Below are positions 1 to 11,314 of a stretch of DNA of 64,000 nt, piece by piece (the first letter of the stretch is position 1; each line of letters opens with the position of its first letter). The stretch is taken from positions 62,001 through 126,000 of the forward strand of contig NZ_CP018906.1 in assembly GCF_000785105.2 (NCBI RefSeq), read 5' to 3'. The notes beneath the pieces were generated by a model. It made no database searches, was not told where the DNA came from, and saw only the letters and a program-made list of their open reading frames with translations. The position numbers were made by a program, and so were the translations under genes. This DNA is from Lentilactobacillus curieae. Lineage in GTDB: Bacteria > Bacillota > Bacilli > Lactobacillales > Lactobacillaceae.

Positions 1-1758
1 TCAGCACCCCTTCTCCCGAAGTTACGGGGTCATTTTGCCGAGTTCCTTAACGAGAGTTCACTCGCTCACCTTAGGATTCTCTCCTCGACTACCTGTGTCG
101 GTTTGCGGTACGGGTAGTTGATTACTCACTAGAAGCTTTTCTCGGCAGCGTGACATCAGTCGCTTCCCTACTTAAATTTCGGTCCTCATCACTACTTGTC
201 AACCCGCTGAGAAGCATTTGACTCCTCAACTGACTTGTAGCTTGAACGCACATTTCCAATCGTGCGCACAACTTAGCCTTCTGCGTCCCTCCATCGTTCA
301 AACATAATCAACTAGTACAGGAATCTCAACCTGTTGTCCATCGCCTACGCCTCTCGGCCTCGGCTTAGGTCCCGACTAACCCTGGGAGGACGAGCCTTCC
401 CCAGGAAACCTTAGTCATTCGGTGGATCAGATTCTCACTGATCTTTCGCTACTCATACCGGCATTCTCACTTCTAAGCGCTCCACCAGTCCTTACGGTCT
501 GACTTCATTGCCCTTAGAACGCTCTCCTATCACATGACCATAAGGTCATGTCCACAGTCTCGGTAGTATGCTTAGCCCCGGTAAATTTTCGGCGCGGAAT
601 CACTCGACTAGTGAGCTATTACGCACTCTTTAAATGAGTGGCTGCTTCTAAGCCAACATCCTAGTTGTCTATGCAACTCCACATCCTTTTCCACTTAGCA
701 TACATTTAGGGACCTTAACTGGTGGTCTGGGCTGTTCCCCTTTCGACGATGGATCTTATCACTCACCGTCTGACTCCCGGATATAAATCAATGGTATTCG
801 GAGTTTATCTGAATTTAGTAACCCATGACGGGCCCCTCATCCAAACAGTGCTCTACCTCCATGATTCTAAGTCCGAGGCTAGCCCTAAAGCTATTTCGGA
901 GAGAACCAGCTATCTCCAAGTTCGTTTGGAATTTCACCGCTACCCACACCTCATCCCAGCACTTTTCAACGTACACGGGTTCGGCCCTCCAGTAAGTTTT
1001 ACCTCACCTTCAGCCTGGACATGGGTAGATCACCTGGTTTCGGGTCTACGGCAACATACTTAAACGCCCATTTCAGACTCGCTTTCGCTGCGGCTCCGGC
1101 TTTTTCACCTTAACCTTGCATGTTACTGTAACTCGCCGGTTCATTCTACAAAAGGCACGCTATCACCCATTAACGGGCTCTAACTGCTTGTAGGCACATG
1201 GTTTCAGGAACTATTTCACTCCCCTTCCGGGGTGCTTTTCACCTTTCCCTCACGGTACTGGTTCACTATCGGTCACTAGGGAGTATTTAGCCTTGGGAGA
1301 TGGTCCTCCCGGATTCCGACGACGTTTCACGTGTGTCGCCGTACTCAGGATCCTGAACTGAGGGTCATTGATTTCATCTACGGGGCTATCACCCTGTCTC
1401 GCCAATCTTCCCAGATTGTTCGATTATCAACAACTTTGGTAACTCAAATGTTCAGTCCTACAACCCCAAAGAGCAAGCTCTTTGGTTTGGGCTGTTCCCC
1501 GTTCGCTCGCCGCTACTTAGGGAATCGATTTTTCTTTCTCTTCCTGTGGGTAATTAGATGTTTCAGTTCCCCACGTCTACCTCTGATCAGCTATGTATTC
1601 ACTGAACAGTAACAGTCGATTAAAACTGCTGGGTTTCCCCATTCGGAAATCTCCGGATCAAAGCTTACGTACAGCTCCCCGAAGCATATCGGTGTTAGTC
1701 CCGTCCTTCATCGGCTCCTAGTGCCAAGGCATTCACCATGCGCCCTTAATAACTTAAC
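1..1758 (-). rRNA. rrl: 23S ribosomal RNA, 5' part (truncated by window edge)
   Basis: Read on the minus strand, the sequence starting near 1758 is the conserved 23S 5' end (GGTTAAGTTAATAAGGGCGC, then the GGTGGATGCCTTGGCACTAG type block), and conserved 23S segments continue to the left edge. The gene leaves the window at position 1, so about 1.76 kb of the usual 2.9 kb is present. It is the third RNA of the operon, after 16S and two tRNAs. Protein-like frames inside it are not genes. Confidence 0.97.
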
Positions 1759-1935
1759 CTAGTATCACTTCGTGATACTCAAGTTAATTGAGTTTTACGC
1801 GAATAAAACATTTCGTTAATTTGACTCAATAAACGCGGTGTTCTCGGTTGAAATTATATTTTAAATATAATTCACTACAGAAAATTAATATTATCTAGTT
1901 TTCAAAGAACAAAATCCCTGACGCTCTCGCGTCAA

Positions 1936-2008
1936 TGGAGAATAGCGGGATCGAACCGCTGACCCCCTGCTTGCAAAGCAGGTGCTCTCCCATCTGAGCT
2001 AATTCCCC
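1936..2008 (-). tRNA. tRNA-Ala(UGC)
   Basis: A 73-nt cloverleaf on the minus strand. The acceptor GGGGAAT pairs with ATTCTCC, the anticodon loop TTTGCAA carries TGC, and the T loop is TTCGATC. The discriminator is A and the CCA end is not encoded. It lies between tRNA-Ile and 23S, the usual place in rRNA operons. Confidence 0.97.
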
Positions 2009-2035
2009 ATACTCTCCGGTCGTATGGCCGGTGGA

Positions 2036-2109
<74 letters not shown>

Positions 2110-2188
2110 AAAAAAGCGTTAACCAGAATTGAGAGTAGACCTCTCAAAACTAAACAAAACTTTCGACATGTGTAGGTTTCCGTATTAT

Positions 2189-3771
<1,583 letters not shown>

Positions 3772-4110
3772 AAATGATAAGCTTGTAAGCTCATGATTAT
3801 ATTTGTTCTTTATCGCGAATTGACTTCGCAAATGTTTGTCTTTGATCTAACGATCAAAGGACCCTACACATTTGTTTGTCGAAAATTTTGTTCAGTTTTC
3901 AAAGGTCTACTTTGTTCAGTTAATGTTGCCTCAACGACTGATGTCATTGCTTTTGACAACTATTATAATATATCAGATTTTCAATTTGAAATCAAGAAGT
4001 TTTTGAATTAAAATTTCAAATTTCTTAATCGATACAACTGCGTGTTACCAAAAGGCAACGAAAATAAGTTTATCAAGTATAGCGCCATAGGTCAAGGCTT
4101 AAATCCAATT
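3772..4110 (-). other. rRNA operon leader with processing stem and boxA
   Basis: This gene-free stretch is the rRNA leader. The minus strand of 3863-3899 is complementary to the segment after the 16S 3' end (2146-2176); the two would form the long stem that RNase III cuts to release pre-16S. A boxA-like motif (ACCTTTGAAAACTG) lies at 3893-3906. A perfect 8-bp hairpin with a 4-nt loop is at 3840-3859. The part from about 3996 to 4110 shows nothing I recognise. Short plus-strand frames here have no ribosome binding site. Confidence 0.8.
3962..3990 (-). promoter_or_regulatory. rRNA operon promoter
   Basis: On the minus strand, TTCAAA (3985-3990) and a perfect TATAAT (3962-3967) are separated by 17 nt in AT-rich DNA, about 185 nt before 16S. 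A second overlapping reading is TTGATT (3990-3995) with TATATT (3967-3972), also 17 nt apart. Confidence 0.6.
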
Positions 4111-4500
4111 TCATTGAAAGTTTTTTTCTGCTTCACTTAACCAGCTGTTACGATTTGCTTCAATTGAGCTAAATCCTCGGTTAATGTGGTAGTTAGTCCA
4201 ATAGTTCTGAGTCCTTTTAGCTGGGCGTCCACGGTCGTCTAAAACACCGAAATCAACGGTATTTACCCGAGTCGACAGACTAATTCTCCCTGAGTATTCA
4301 TCTATATCAATAATGGTCGCAGTAACCACATCCCCTATAGTAAACAATTCGTTGATATCAGAAACATATCCTTCTTTGCATTCTGAAATATGGATTAATC
4401 CACGATATTCACCCATGATGTCCACAAACGCACCATAGGGTTGAATGCCGGTAACTTTAACAGGAATCCTCATCCCTACCTTTGGTTTCATCTCGCTCAC
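4111..4500 (-). CDS. S1 domain RNA-binding protein, general stress protein 13 type
   Basis: A 129-residue cytoplasmic protein. Residues about 6-77 form one S1 RNA-binding fold (VGMRIPVKVTGIQPYGAFVD, RGLIHISE, GDVVTATIIDID, GRISLSTR), followed by a polar tail without a known domain. Size and layout match the YugI/GSP13 group, whose members bind RNA or ribosomes; the exact role is not known. The start is preceded by AGGATG. It stands alone, between the rRNA leader and the divergent DedA gene. Confidence 0.85.
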   Translation of the reverse strand: MSEMKPKVGMRIPVKVTGIQPYGAFVDIMGEYRGLIHISECKEGYVSDINELFTIGDVVTATIIDIDEYSGRISLSTRVNTVDFGVLDDRGRPAKRTQNYWTNYHINRGFSSIEANRNSWLSEAEKNFQ

Positions 4501-4645
4501 ATCCTAACTTAGAAGTATTTTACTTGCTTTATTTGTCCTTGTCCACATTTCTAAAACTTACATTTTGTTTAACACCTTTACCAAATTGATGAATAAGATA
4601 TGGTTTTTGGTATTATAGTAGACAAACATTAAAAGGACTGATTAT

Positions 4646-5287
4646 TTGAGCACACTGATTGACTTCATCCTACATATTGACGCTCACCTGGTCAATATCG
4701 TAACCACTTTCGGGAATTGGACATATCTAATTCTATTTGCCATTATCTTCATTGAAACGGGTGCAGTAATCATGCCGTTTCTCCCTGGTGATTCACTTTT
4801 GTTTGCCGCCTCAGCACTGACCGCTAATCCCACGTATGGTTTACAGCCTTGGATATTTGTGGTCATCTTCTTGATTGCTTCTATTGGTGGAGACTCATTA
4901 AACTTCTACTTAGGAAGTAAATTCGGAGAATTAATTCCTCGTCACAAGTTACTTGGCCGGTTCATTAAAGAAAAGGATTTACAAAGTGCCAGAAACTTCT
5001 TTGATAAATACGGGGCCTGGGCAATCTTTCTAGCTAGGTTTATGCCAATCATCCGTACACTTGTACCGTTTGTTGCTGCCACCAGTAATTTCTCATACAA
5101 AAAATTCGTTAAGTACAACATCCCAGCATGTATTACCTGGGTAATTATTTGTTGTGGTGGTGGCCACTTCTTCGGTAACATCCCATTTGTGAAGGAACAC
5201 TTCTCAATGGTTGTAATTGGCATCGTTTTAATCTCCCTAATTCCAGCAATCGTTGGTTTTTTAAAGGGAAAACTATCCAAGTCTTAA
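4646..5287 (+). CDS. DedA family integral membrane protein
   Basis: A 213-residue membrane protein with the DedA/SNARE-associated (PF09335-type) core. FIETGAVIMPFLPGDSLLF (about 36-54) and GAWAIFLARFMPIIRTLVPF (about 127-146) are the two family motifs, with several hydrophobic spans and a C-terminal one. DedA proteins are membrane transporters linked to lipid carrier recycling and membrane homeostasis; the substrate cannot be read from the sequence. The start is TTG with AAAAGGA 8-14 nt upstream. It is transcribed alone, divergent from the S1 protein gene and just upstream of tRNA-Ser. Confidence 0.9.
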   Translation: MSTLIDFILHIDAHLVNIVTTFGNWTYLILFAIIFIETGAVIMPFLPGDSLLFAASALTANPTYGLQPWIFVVIFLIASIGGDSLNFYLGSKFGELIPRHKLLGRFIKEKDLQSARNFFDKYGAWAIFLARFMPIIRTLVPFVAATSNFSYKKFVKYNIPACITWVIICCGGGHFFGNIPFVKEHFSMVVIGIVLISLIPAIVGFLKGKLSKS

Positions 5288-5301
5288 TCACTAGATTCTA
5301 A

Positions 5302-5330
5302 TTTACAACTCCCGTGACAATTGATATAAT
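5302..5330 (+). promoter_or_regulatory. Promoter of tRNA-Ser
   Basis: TTTACA (5302-5307), 17 nt, TATAAT (5325-5330) with a TG extension (TGATATAAT). The -10 ends 12 nt before the mature tRNA, so the tRNA is probably transcribed on its own. Confidence 0.7.
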
Positions 5331-5342
5331 TATCTCTGTTGT

Positions 5343-5431
5343 GGTGAGTTGGCAGAGTGGTAATGCACCGGACTCGAAATCCGGCGAACCCGTGTTGAGC
5401 GGGCGCGCAGGTTCAATTCCTGTACTCACCT
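5343..5431 (+). tRNA. tRNA-Ser(CGA)
   Basis: An 89-nt tRNA with a long variable arm. The acceptor GGTGAGT pairs with ACTCACC. The anticodon arm CCGGA-CTCGAAA-TCCGG gives anticodon CGA, which reads UCG. The variable arm has a GAACCCG/CGGGCGC type stem and the T loop is TTCAATT. CCA is not encoded. The discriminator base is T, which is unusual for serine tRNA (see findings). Confidence 0.95.
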
Positions 5432-5444
5432 TAATAATAAAGGA

Positions 5445-5472
5445 CCAGTCATTAAATGACTGGCCCTTTTTT
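5445..5472 (+). terminator. Rho-independent terminator of tRNA-Ser
   Basis: CCAGTCAT and ATGACTGG form an 8-bp stem with a TAA loop, followed by CCC and six T (5467-5472). Confidence 0.85.
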
Positions 5473-5473
5473 A

Positions 5474-5704
5474 TTAACTAATATTGTGTTCCTTTTCGTA
5501 ATCAGCTATGGATTGATTTCCCTTATCCGTCAAACCGTTTATAAATCTATCTGCATCAATATACCCTTCAGCTATTAATGGGCGCGGATCACCACCAATC
5601 ACGTTATCGCAATAGTCAACAAAGTGACTAGGACTTGTTCCGGACTCTACTCGCCCTGATTGGATTGCCTTTAAAATATTGTAATCGGTCTGTGTAATTT
5701 CCAC
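5474..5704 (-). CDS. Small protein of unknown function
   Basis: A 76-residue protein that I do not recognise. I start it at the GTG at 5704, because AAAGGAGGAAGT lies just upstream; the frame is open further but those extra residues have no ribosome binding site. The sequence (ITQTDYNILKAIQ, then PLIAEGYIDADRF and LTDKGNQSIADYE) looks like a small winged-helix fold, with helices followed by an 'LTDKG' wing-like segment. No signal peptide or membrane span. It lies downstream of the apt terminator. Confidence 0.65.
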   Translation of the reverse strand: MEITQTDYNILKAIQSGRVESGTSPSHFVDYCDNVIGGDPRPLIAEGYIDADRFINGLTDKGNQSIADYEKEHNIS

Positions 5705-5765
5705 ACTACTTCCTCCTTTATTTAGTTGATACCAAAATTCTAACACAATCATTTTCTCTAAATAC

Positions 5766-5791
5766 AAAAAGAGCACTCAAAATGAGTGCTC
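5766..5791 (-). terminator. Terminator of the rnz-recJ-apt operon
   Basis: GAGCACTCA and TGAGTGCTC pair (9 bp, loop AAA). On the minus strand the stem is followed by TTTTT. It lies 8 nt after the apt stop codon. Confidence 0.85.
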
Positions 5792-5798
5792 TCGTTTT

Positions 5799-6317
5799 TT
5801 AATATTTAACTAAGCTCAAAATGTCGTAATCTGCAATCTTGTCACGACCCTTTAAATCTTCTAATTCAACGATGAATGCAGTTCCGATTACGATTCCGCC
5901 TAACTCTTCTACCATTCTGATAGTAGCATCAATTGTTCCACCTGTGGCAAGCAAATCGTCGGTAACCAAAACCTTCTGGCCCTTCTTAACTGCGTCCTTA
6001 CGCAAGCAAAGAGTGGCTTGACCATATTCTAGATCATAGCTAGCACTAACAATTTCACCAGGAAGCTTGTCTTGTTTCCTAGCAGGAGAAAAACCAATTC
6101 CAAGTTCATTTGCAACTGGACAGCCGACAATAAAGCCACGAGCTTCTGGTCCAACTACCATATCAGCGTCACGTTCACGTGCAAACTTGACGATTTCATT
6201 TGTAGCCGCCTTGTAAGCATCCCCATTTTCAAGTAGTGGGGAAATGTCTCTAAAGAGCACCCCTGGTTCAGGATAATTCTCATAAGAAGCTATATACTGT
6301 GTAAAATCAATTGCCAT
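5799..6317 (-). CDS. apt: Adenine phosphoribosyltransferase
   Basis: A 172-residue cytoplasmic enzyme that makes AMP from adenine and PRPP in purine salvage. The PRPP-binding loop [13 protein letters not shown] is at 116-128, and FRDISPLL (22-29) and [10 protein letters not shown] (56-65) are typical of Apt. Length is normal for the family. The start overlaps the end of recJ by 11 nt, so the two are translationally linked. It is the last gene of the operon and is followed by a terminator. Confidence 0.97.
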   Translation of the reverse strand: MAIDFTQYIASYENYPEPGVLFRDISPLLENGDAYKAATNEIVKFARERDADMVVGPEARGFIVGCPVANELGIGFSPARKQDKLPGEIVSASYDLEYGQATLCLRKDAVKKGQKVLVTDDLLATGGTIDATIRMVEELGGIVIGTAFIVELEDLKGRDKIADYDILSLVKY

Positions 6318-8664
6318 TTAATTTCTTCCTTTCATCAGGCTCCAAATATTGAGATATGAAGCTGACTAATTCCCTTGTGTTTGCTAACAATAGATGTTGT
6401 TCTGCGTCGATCTGCTTTTCTCTAAGTTGGTAGCTCGGTGCTGTTTGCAAATTTTTGCTTTCAGGATTATCGATTAAATTAATCTGGTTCCCTGATTTTG
6501 ACACAAAGCCAAGTTCCAAAAACACCTTAACCATAAACGCGAGCGTCCGTTCACTTACATCAAGTGCTTTGGCCGCAACTGAGCGCTGATTAACTATGTC
6601 GAAATCATGATGACTTGAAACGAACTTAAATAGTTTAGCATAAGATTGTCTTTCTGGCATCCCTATTTTTGAAAGCATCTGTTTTTTATATAAATAAAAG
6701 ACTGTAGTATCAGGCTGAGCAACATCTAATACTTGAGTTAAATCATCGATAGAATCTGGACAATCAACAACAAATAAAGTGTCCTGATGAATGTTCAAAT
6801 CAATCAAATCAGTATACAGAATTGGTTTCCCCGTTTCCGGGATTACACTCATTAATTGTTTCATAATCGATTCATGGAAAAACACATATGTGCCAGGTCT
6901 ACTAAACATCTTTTTGTGGAGCTGATTAGTCCGCAAATCAACGATTGGAGCACTAATTTGCTGAATATCCTCCACCATGATTTGCAAATTAGTACGATTA
7001 CGCCACGTATTAACTCCAATCTCACCAATCACCTTAGTGGAGGCAGTCGAGCTAACCAAATCATCAGCACAATCCCCCATTTGAAAGGCAATTGCCCCGA
7101 TTTTTTTATGAGTCCCTTGGAAAGCAAACTTCAAGTGAGACGAATCTTGACCGATCCGTTTCACATCAACTAACTGATCAAATTTAAACTCAAAAACCGG
7201 TTGTGGATTATCCTCACCAAACGGTGCCAGTTTCCGTAAGTCTTTGTAAAAGCTATTATCTAAAGAATCAACGTTAACCGATGCCGTAATCAGTTCAGAC
7301 TGCTTGGTTGTTAAATCAAGACCCTGTTCATTAGCAGCAACCTCCAATTGTTTCCTAAGGTCAGCTACTTTGTCTGACTTAATCGTCAACCCGACTGCTG
7401 AATGGTGGCCACCGAAACCAACCATCTGGTCACGAATTGGATTAATTGCTGCAAATAAATCAAAGTCAGAAATACTTCTTCCTGAACCTTTAACTTCATC
7501 AGAATCAGGTAAAGTTGTCATAACGATTGCTGGTCTTTGGTACTTATCAACTAACCGGCTGGCAACAATTCCTAGAACCCCCTGGTGCCAATCCTGCCCA
7601 ACTACAACAATCACAGGAGGCATTTCATCATCATGATTCTTCTCTAACATTTGAACTGACTTGTCGAAAAAGTCTGCCACATAGTCCTTACGCTCATCAT
7701 TTTGTTGGTCAGCAAACTTGGCAATCTTTTGAGCTTCATCTTCATCAAAAGTATGCAATAAGTTTACGCCAACCTTTGCATCACCCATTCTCCCAAGAGA
7801 ATTTAAGCGGGGAGCAATGGCAAAACCAATATCCTGCTCGTCGAAATTTTCAATATCTGTCCCTGCTTGCTTAAGCAATGCACTAAGACCAGGGCGCTGA
7901 GTGTTTTTGATGGCTTGGATTCCAAACGAAACAATTGCCCGATTTTCCCCAGTTAAAGAAACAACGTCTGCGACAGTCCCAATTGCGGCAATGTCTAACA
8001 AATCATAGGGAATCTCCTCTAATAGAGCCGTTGCTACTTTGAAAGCTACGCCTGCTCCGGAAAGCATTCCAAATGAATACTGAGCACCATCCTTTGCTAC
8101 TCGAGGATGAATAATGGCAAACGCATCCGGTAACACCTCTGGTAGATCATGGTGATCAGTAATGATAACGTCACAGCCTAGGTCTTTAGCAAGTTTAATT
8201 GAATCATTACCAGCAACCCCATTGTCAACAGTGATGATGAGGGTAGTCCCATCGTCAATAATCCGCTTAAACGCATCATCGTTTGGGCCATAACCATCTG
8301 TAAACCTATTTGGAACGTAAAAATCAACATTTCCACCTAGATCTTCAATAGTTTCATACATAATGGTCGTACTAGTGATTCCATCGGCATCATAATCACC
8401 ATAAACAGTAATTTGCTCCTCATTTGCAATCGCTGTTTGAATACGCTCAATCGCTTTTTGCATATCTGGAAATTCAAATGGGTCATTAAAGTCACTAACG
8501 TCAGGATTCAAAAAATGGTTAGCTTCATCAACTGACTTAATTCCCCTAGCTACCATAATCTTAGCAATCAGTTCACTAACACTTAGTTCATCAACAATTT
8601 GGCTAACTAGTTGACTATTTGTCTGTGCGTCAACAACTTCCCAGTTGTACTTTGAATTAATCAT
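6307..8664 (-). CDS. recJ: Single-stranded-DNA-specific exonuclease RecJ
   Basis: A 785-residue 5'-3' exonuclease on single-stranded DNA used in recombination and repair. The DHH phosphoesterase motifs are present: [11 protein letters not shown] (87-97), VDNG (146-149), TDHH (169-172). The DHHA1 signature [11 protein letters not shown] is near 417-427, followed by an OB-fold region. The extra C-terminal part of about 200 residues is usual in Firmicutes RecJ. It follows the LapA-like gene closely and overlaps apt. Confidence 0.95.
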   Translation of the reverse strand: MINSKYNWEVVDAQTNSQLVSQIVDELSVSELIAKIMVARGIKSVDEANHFLNPDVSDFNDPFEFPDMQKAIERIQTAIANEEQITVYGDYDADGITSTTIMYETIEDLGGNVDFYVPNRFTDGYGPNDDAFKRIIDDGTTLIITVDNGVAGNDSIKLAKDLGCDVIITDHHDLPEVLPDAFAIIHPRVAKDGAQYSFGMLSGAGVAFKVATALLEEIPYDLLDIAAIGTVADVVSLTGENRAIVSFGIQAIKNTQRPGLSALLKQAGTDIENFDEQDIGFAIAPRLNSLGRMGDAKVGVNLLHTFDEDEAQKIAKFADQQNDERKDYVADFFDKSVQMLEKNHDDEMPPVIVVVGQDWHQGVLGIVASRLVDKYQRPAIVMTTLPDSDEVKGSGRSISDFDLFAAINPIRDQMVGFGGHHSAVGLTIKSDKVADLRKQLEVAANEQGLDLTTKQSELITASVNVDSLDNSFYKDLRKLAPFGEDNPQPVFEFKFDQLVDVKRIGQDSSHLKFAFQGTHKKIGAIAFQMGDCADDLVSSTASTKVIGEIGVNTWRNRTNLQIMVEDIQQISAPIVDLRTNQLHKKMFSRPGTYVFFHESIMKQLMSVIPETGKPILYTDLIDLNIHQDTLFVVDCPDSIDDLTQVLDVAQPDTTVFYLYKKQMLSKIGMPERQSYAKLFKFVSSHHDFDIVNQRSVAAKALDVSERTLAFMVKVFLELGFVSKSGNQINLIDNPESKNLQTAPSYQLREKQIDAEQHLLLANTRELVSFISQYLEPDERKKLNGN

Positions 8665-8687
8665 TAAATACCTACCCTAACCTGTGA

Positions 8688-9089
8688 TTACAAATTTTTG
8701 TTGAGACGCTCAATTTGTTTTTCGAGATCTGCAATTTGTTGATCCTTTGCGCCGATTTCTTGTTTGCCGGCAGAATTCTTTAACCGAGTTTCCATTTCCT
8801 TTAGACTTGTCTTAAGTTCCTGGATCTGGGTTGCCAATTCTGCTTGTTTTTTATCACTCAATTTTTCAAAACGCTTGATTTGCCGATTTTTCTTAACATT
8901 TTGAGTCGAAGAGAACACAAAAATAATCAGTGCACCAAATAATAGCGAAAATAAAATCAAAATAATCAGCGGCGCTTGTAATCTTGTAAAACCAAAGTTT
9001 ACCTCGACAGAATTTAAATTCATCAATGAGAATGCCGCCACGATAATAATTAAAATAATCCCAATAATTGTACCAACTTGTTTTTTCAT
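8688..9089 (-). CDS. LapA domain (DUF1049-like) membrane protein
   Basis: A 133-residue protein with two membrane spans at about 5-25 and 38-62, joined by a short segment (MNLNSVEVNFGFTRLQAPL) with the spacing of the lipopolysaccharide assembly protein A domain. The cytoplasmic tail (about 70-133) is a charged coiled coil rich in K, E and Q. The family name comes from Gram-negative bacteria; the role in lactobacilli is unknown. It lies between rnz and recJ with gaps of about 20 nt, so it is probably in their operon. Confidence 0.8.
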   Translation of the reverse strand: MKKQVGTIIGIILIIIVAAFSLMNLNSVEVNFGFTRLQAPLIILILFSLLFGALIIFVFSSTQNVKKNRQIKRFEKLSDKKQAELATQIQELKTSLKEMETRLKNSAGKQEIGAKDQQIADLEKQIERLNKNL

Positions 9090-9111
9090 ACTGTTCTCCC
9101 CCTACGTCAAA

Positions 9112-10047
9112 TTATTTATTAAACGGTACATCCACGATGTCAAAGTCACGGACAACCTTTGTGTTTGGAAAGACTGACTGAGCTTGCTTTTCAAGCTCAT
9201 GAGCCATTTTACCTGTATACCTAGCTGAGATATGGTTTAATAACAGTTTTTTAACTCCGGCCTTTTTTGCCATCGTAGCTGCTTGAATATTTGTTGAATG
9301 GTAGTAATTTCTGGCAAGCTTATTTTCGCCCTTGCTAAAAGTACTTTCATGAACTAATACATCAGCTGACTCAGCTAGGGTTATTGCGTTATTTGTTTGT
9401 CTAGTATCACCAAGAATGGCAACAATTCTACCAGGTTGAGCATGGCCAATTACATCATGACCATCGATTACTCTGCCATCTGCCAGGGTAACAGTCTCTC
9501 CATTCTTAAGTTTACCGTAAACCGGGCCGGATGGAATATTTAACTCTTTTAACTTGTCTACCATTAATTCACCCGGATGATCATGTTCAACTACCCGGTA
9601 GCCAAAACTTTCGATTCGGTGATCAAGTGGCTCAACGTAAACTGAAAATTTCTTATCTTCAAAAATTAGCCCAGATTGCTTGTGCTCAAGTTCATGATAG
9701 TTAATGTTGTACGATAATCTGGTCGCTGAGACCTTTAAACTAACTTCGATATACTGTTTTATCCCTTTAGGCCCATAGATATCAAGATCACCCTCGCCAC
9801 CTTGAAATGAGCGACTGCTTAACAGTCCAGGCAGTCCAAAAATATGGTCGCCATGAAGATGAGTGATAAAAATCTTATCAATTTTTCTTGGTCTAATCGT
9901 TGACCTCAAAATTTGGTGTTGAGTACCCTCACCGGCATCAAACAGCCAAACTGAGTTGATTTCATCTAGTAATCTAAGTGCTAGACTTGAAACGTTACGA
10001 AACTTACCCGGAGACCCTGCTCCAGTACCTAAAAATTCAATTTGCAT
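9112..10047 (-). CDS. rnz: Ribonuclease Z
   Basis: A 311-residue zinc-dependent endonuclease of the metallo-beta-lactamase fold that removes 3' trailers from tRNA precursors. The metal motif [11 protein letters not shown] is at 62-72, [10 protein letters not shown] near the start, then AILGDTR and [10 protein letters not shown] further on. This fits the lack of encoded CCA in the tRNAs seen here, since RNase Z acts on CCA-less precursors. It is the first gene of the leftward rnz-lapA-like-recJ-apt operon and diverges from the gene at 10154. Confidence 0.96.
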   Translation of the reverse strand: MQIEFLGTGAGSPGKFRNVSSLALRLLDEINSVWLFDAGEGTQHQILRSTIRPRKIDKIFITHLHGDHIFGLPGLLSSRSFQGGEGDLDIYGPKGIKQYIEVSLKVSATRLSYNINYHELEHKQSGLIFEDKKFSVYVEPLDHRIESFGYRVVEHDHPGELMVDKLKELNIPSGPVYGKLKNGETVTLADGRVIDGHDVIGHAQPGRIVAILGDTRQTNNAITLAESADVLVHESTFSKGENKLARNYYHSTNIQAATMAKKAGVKKLLLNHISARYTGKMAHELEKQAQSVFPNTKVVRDFDIVDVPFNK

Positions 10048-10153
10048 GTTTATCTTTTCCTTATTTGAGTCGATTTACCATTTCTGGTTTCAAGAAATAC
10101 TATATAATTGTATCATAATTCGCAGTCGATTTTTTATGTTAGGAGGCGGAACA

Positions 10154-10441
10154 TTGAACCTAGATGAGTTTGCACGCGCTACATATTCACTGAATAAGAG
10201 CTTGACACTACTAGTTGCAAAGGAAAAACATTTTGAGCCAGTTACCCAAATCACGTTGGGAAAATCTGAAATTTACTTACAGGTAAAGGCTGATGCCCCA
10301 ACAACGAACTCTACCCTTAGCTTAGAACAATTTGAAGCAAGAGTTAAGAAAACACCAAGTTCTTTCAATATTAGGTTCTTTTCATCCCAAAAATTGGCTT
10401 TTGGGTTTAGAATCATTGGTAAGACATTAGTATTTTATTAG
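10154..10441 (+). CDS. Small protein of unknown function
   Basis: A 95-residue protein that I do not recognise. The start is TTG at 10154 with AGGAGGCGG 4-12 nt upstream; the ATG at 10136 has no ribosome binding site. It is soluble and fairly basic, with a beta-rich second half (SSFNIRFFSSQKLAFGFRIIG). A TATAAT-like -10 lies near 10101 without a clear -35. It ends 11 nt before the lipoprotein gene, so the two are likely cotranscribed. Confidence 0.7.
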   Translation: MNLDEFARATYSLNKSLTLLVAKEKHFEPVTQITLGKSEIYLQVKADAPTTNSTLSLEQFEARVKKTPSSFNIRFFSSQKLAFGFRIIGKTLVFY

Positions 10442-10452
10442 GGAGAGCGCTT

Positions 10453-11250
10453 ATGAAAAAAATTGGATATGTATTGGGGATAGCCAGTCTAACTTTACTT
10501 CTGGCAGCATGTGGTAATAACGCCGATAAAAAGACGGATAGCGAAAATAGTACTAAGGATTCTTATTCTGCAAAAATGCAGAACAATTCTTCAACTAGTA
10601 AAACTAATAAAAATCAATCATCAACTAATAATTCCGGATCTGCAAATAACGCTTCATCAAAAGCAGATTTATCTAATTACCAATATTCAGTTCCTAAAAA
10701 GGACACAAAAAAAGCTAACTACGTTAAAACTGGTAATTTAGCTAAACCAAGACAGTTTACCTTTGATCGATTCGGAACTCGTCAGCAATTAACTAAAATT
10801 AGTCAATCTCCAAAATCAATGACTGCTGACGGATTGACGTACAAAATTACTAAAGTCAGGGTTGTTGAGAATAGTCCAAAGACTGAAGCTGCAAAACAAG
10901 CTGCGGCACAGACTTTAAACCTTCAGAGTGTTCCAAACAAATACTACACATTTGTAATCAATTACTCCGTCACTAATAACCGCAATTCATCAGTTGCTCT
11001 AAATGGAATTAACAACATCAAAACGAACCGAGGCCAAACGCTGACAACCGCAAGCCAGCTATCTGATTCATCTGCTGGTAATCACCTTACAAAAGGTCAA
11101 AGCAAAACTTTTGTTTCAGTTGGCTACTTGCATGATTATGCTACACAACCGACAACCAAAGTCACGATGAACTTTGGTGCAATTTATGATTTAAATGGCA
11201 AGCAACTTGCCGCCGCTCCAAATCAAGGACTGCTAGTTTCCTTAAACTAA
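10453..11250 (+). CDS. Lipoprotein with a DUF4352-like domain
   Basis: A 265-residue surface lipoprotein. The N-terminus is a type II signal peptide with lipobox LAAC (cysteine at 20). Residues about 21-75 are a low-complexity Ser/Asn/Lys linker. The C-terminal 160 residues form a beta-sandwich-like domain (YKITKVRVVEN, YYTFVINYSVTNN, GQSKTFVSVGYL) resembling DUF4352 immunoprotective-type domains. The ligand is unknown. AGGGAGAG precedes the ATG. It is the second gene of a two-gene unit that ends at a shared terminator. Confidence 0.85.
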   Translation: MKKIGYVLGIASLTLLLAACGNNADKKTDSENSTKDSYSAKMQNNSSTSKTNKNQSSTNNSGSANNASSKADLSNYQYSVPKKDTKKANYVKTGNLAKPRQFTFDRFGTRQQLTKISQSPKSMTADGLTYKITKVRVVENSPKTEAAKQAAAQTLNLQSVPNKYYTFVINYSVTNNRNSSVALNGINNIKTNRGQTLTTASQLSDSSAGNHLTKGQSKTFVSVGYLHDYATQPTTKVTMNFGAIYDLNGKQLAAAPNQGLLVSLN

Positions 11251-11261
11251 ATATTTCCATT

Positions 11262-11312
11262 AAAAAAGCAGGTTATCTATCATTCTTATGGAATGGTTGA
11301 TAACCTGCTTTT
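11262..11312. terminator. Bidirectional terminator between the lipoprotein and oatA-like genes
   Basis: GCAGGTTATC (11268-11277) pairs with GATAACCTGC (11299-11308), with an inner CATTC/GAATG stem. An A run on the left and TTTT on the right allow use on both strands. Confidence 0.85.
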
Positions 11313-11314
11313 GT

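Noticed and set aside
3793-4011. 72-codon plus-strand frame upstream of 16S
   Set aside because: It overlaps the rRNA leader, promoter and processing stem, and has no ribosome binding site.
5705-5776. 24-codon N-terminal extension of the small protein at 5474-5704
   Set aside because: The extension would run through the ribosome binding site (AAAGGAGGAAGT) and into the apt terminator region.
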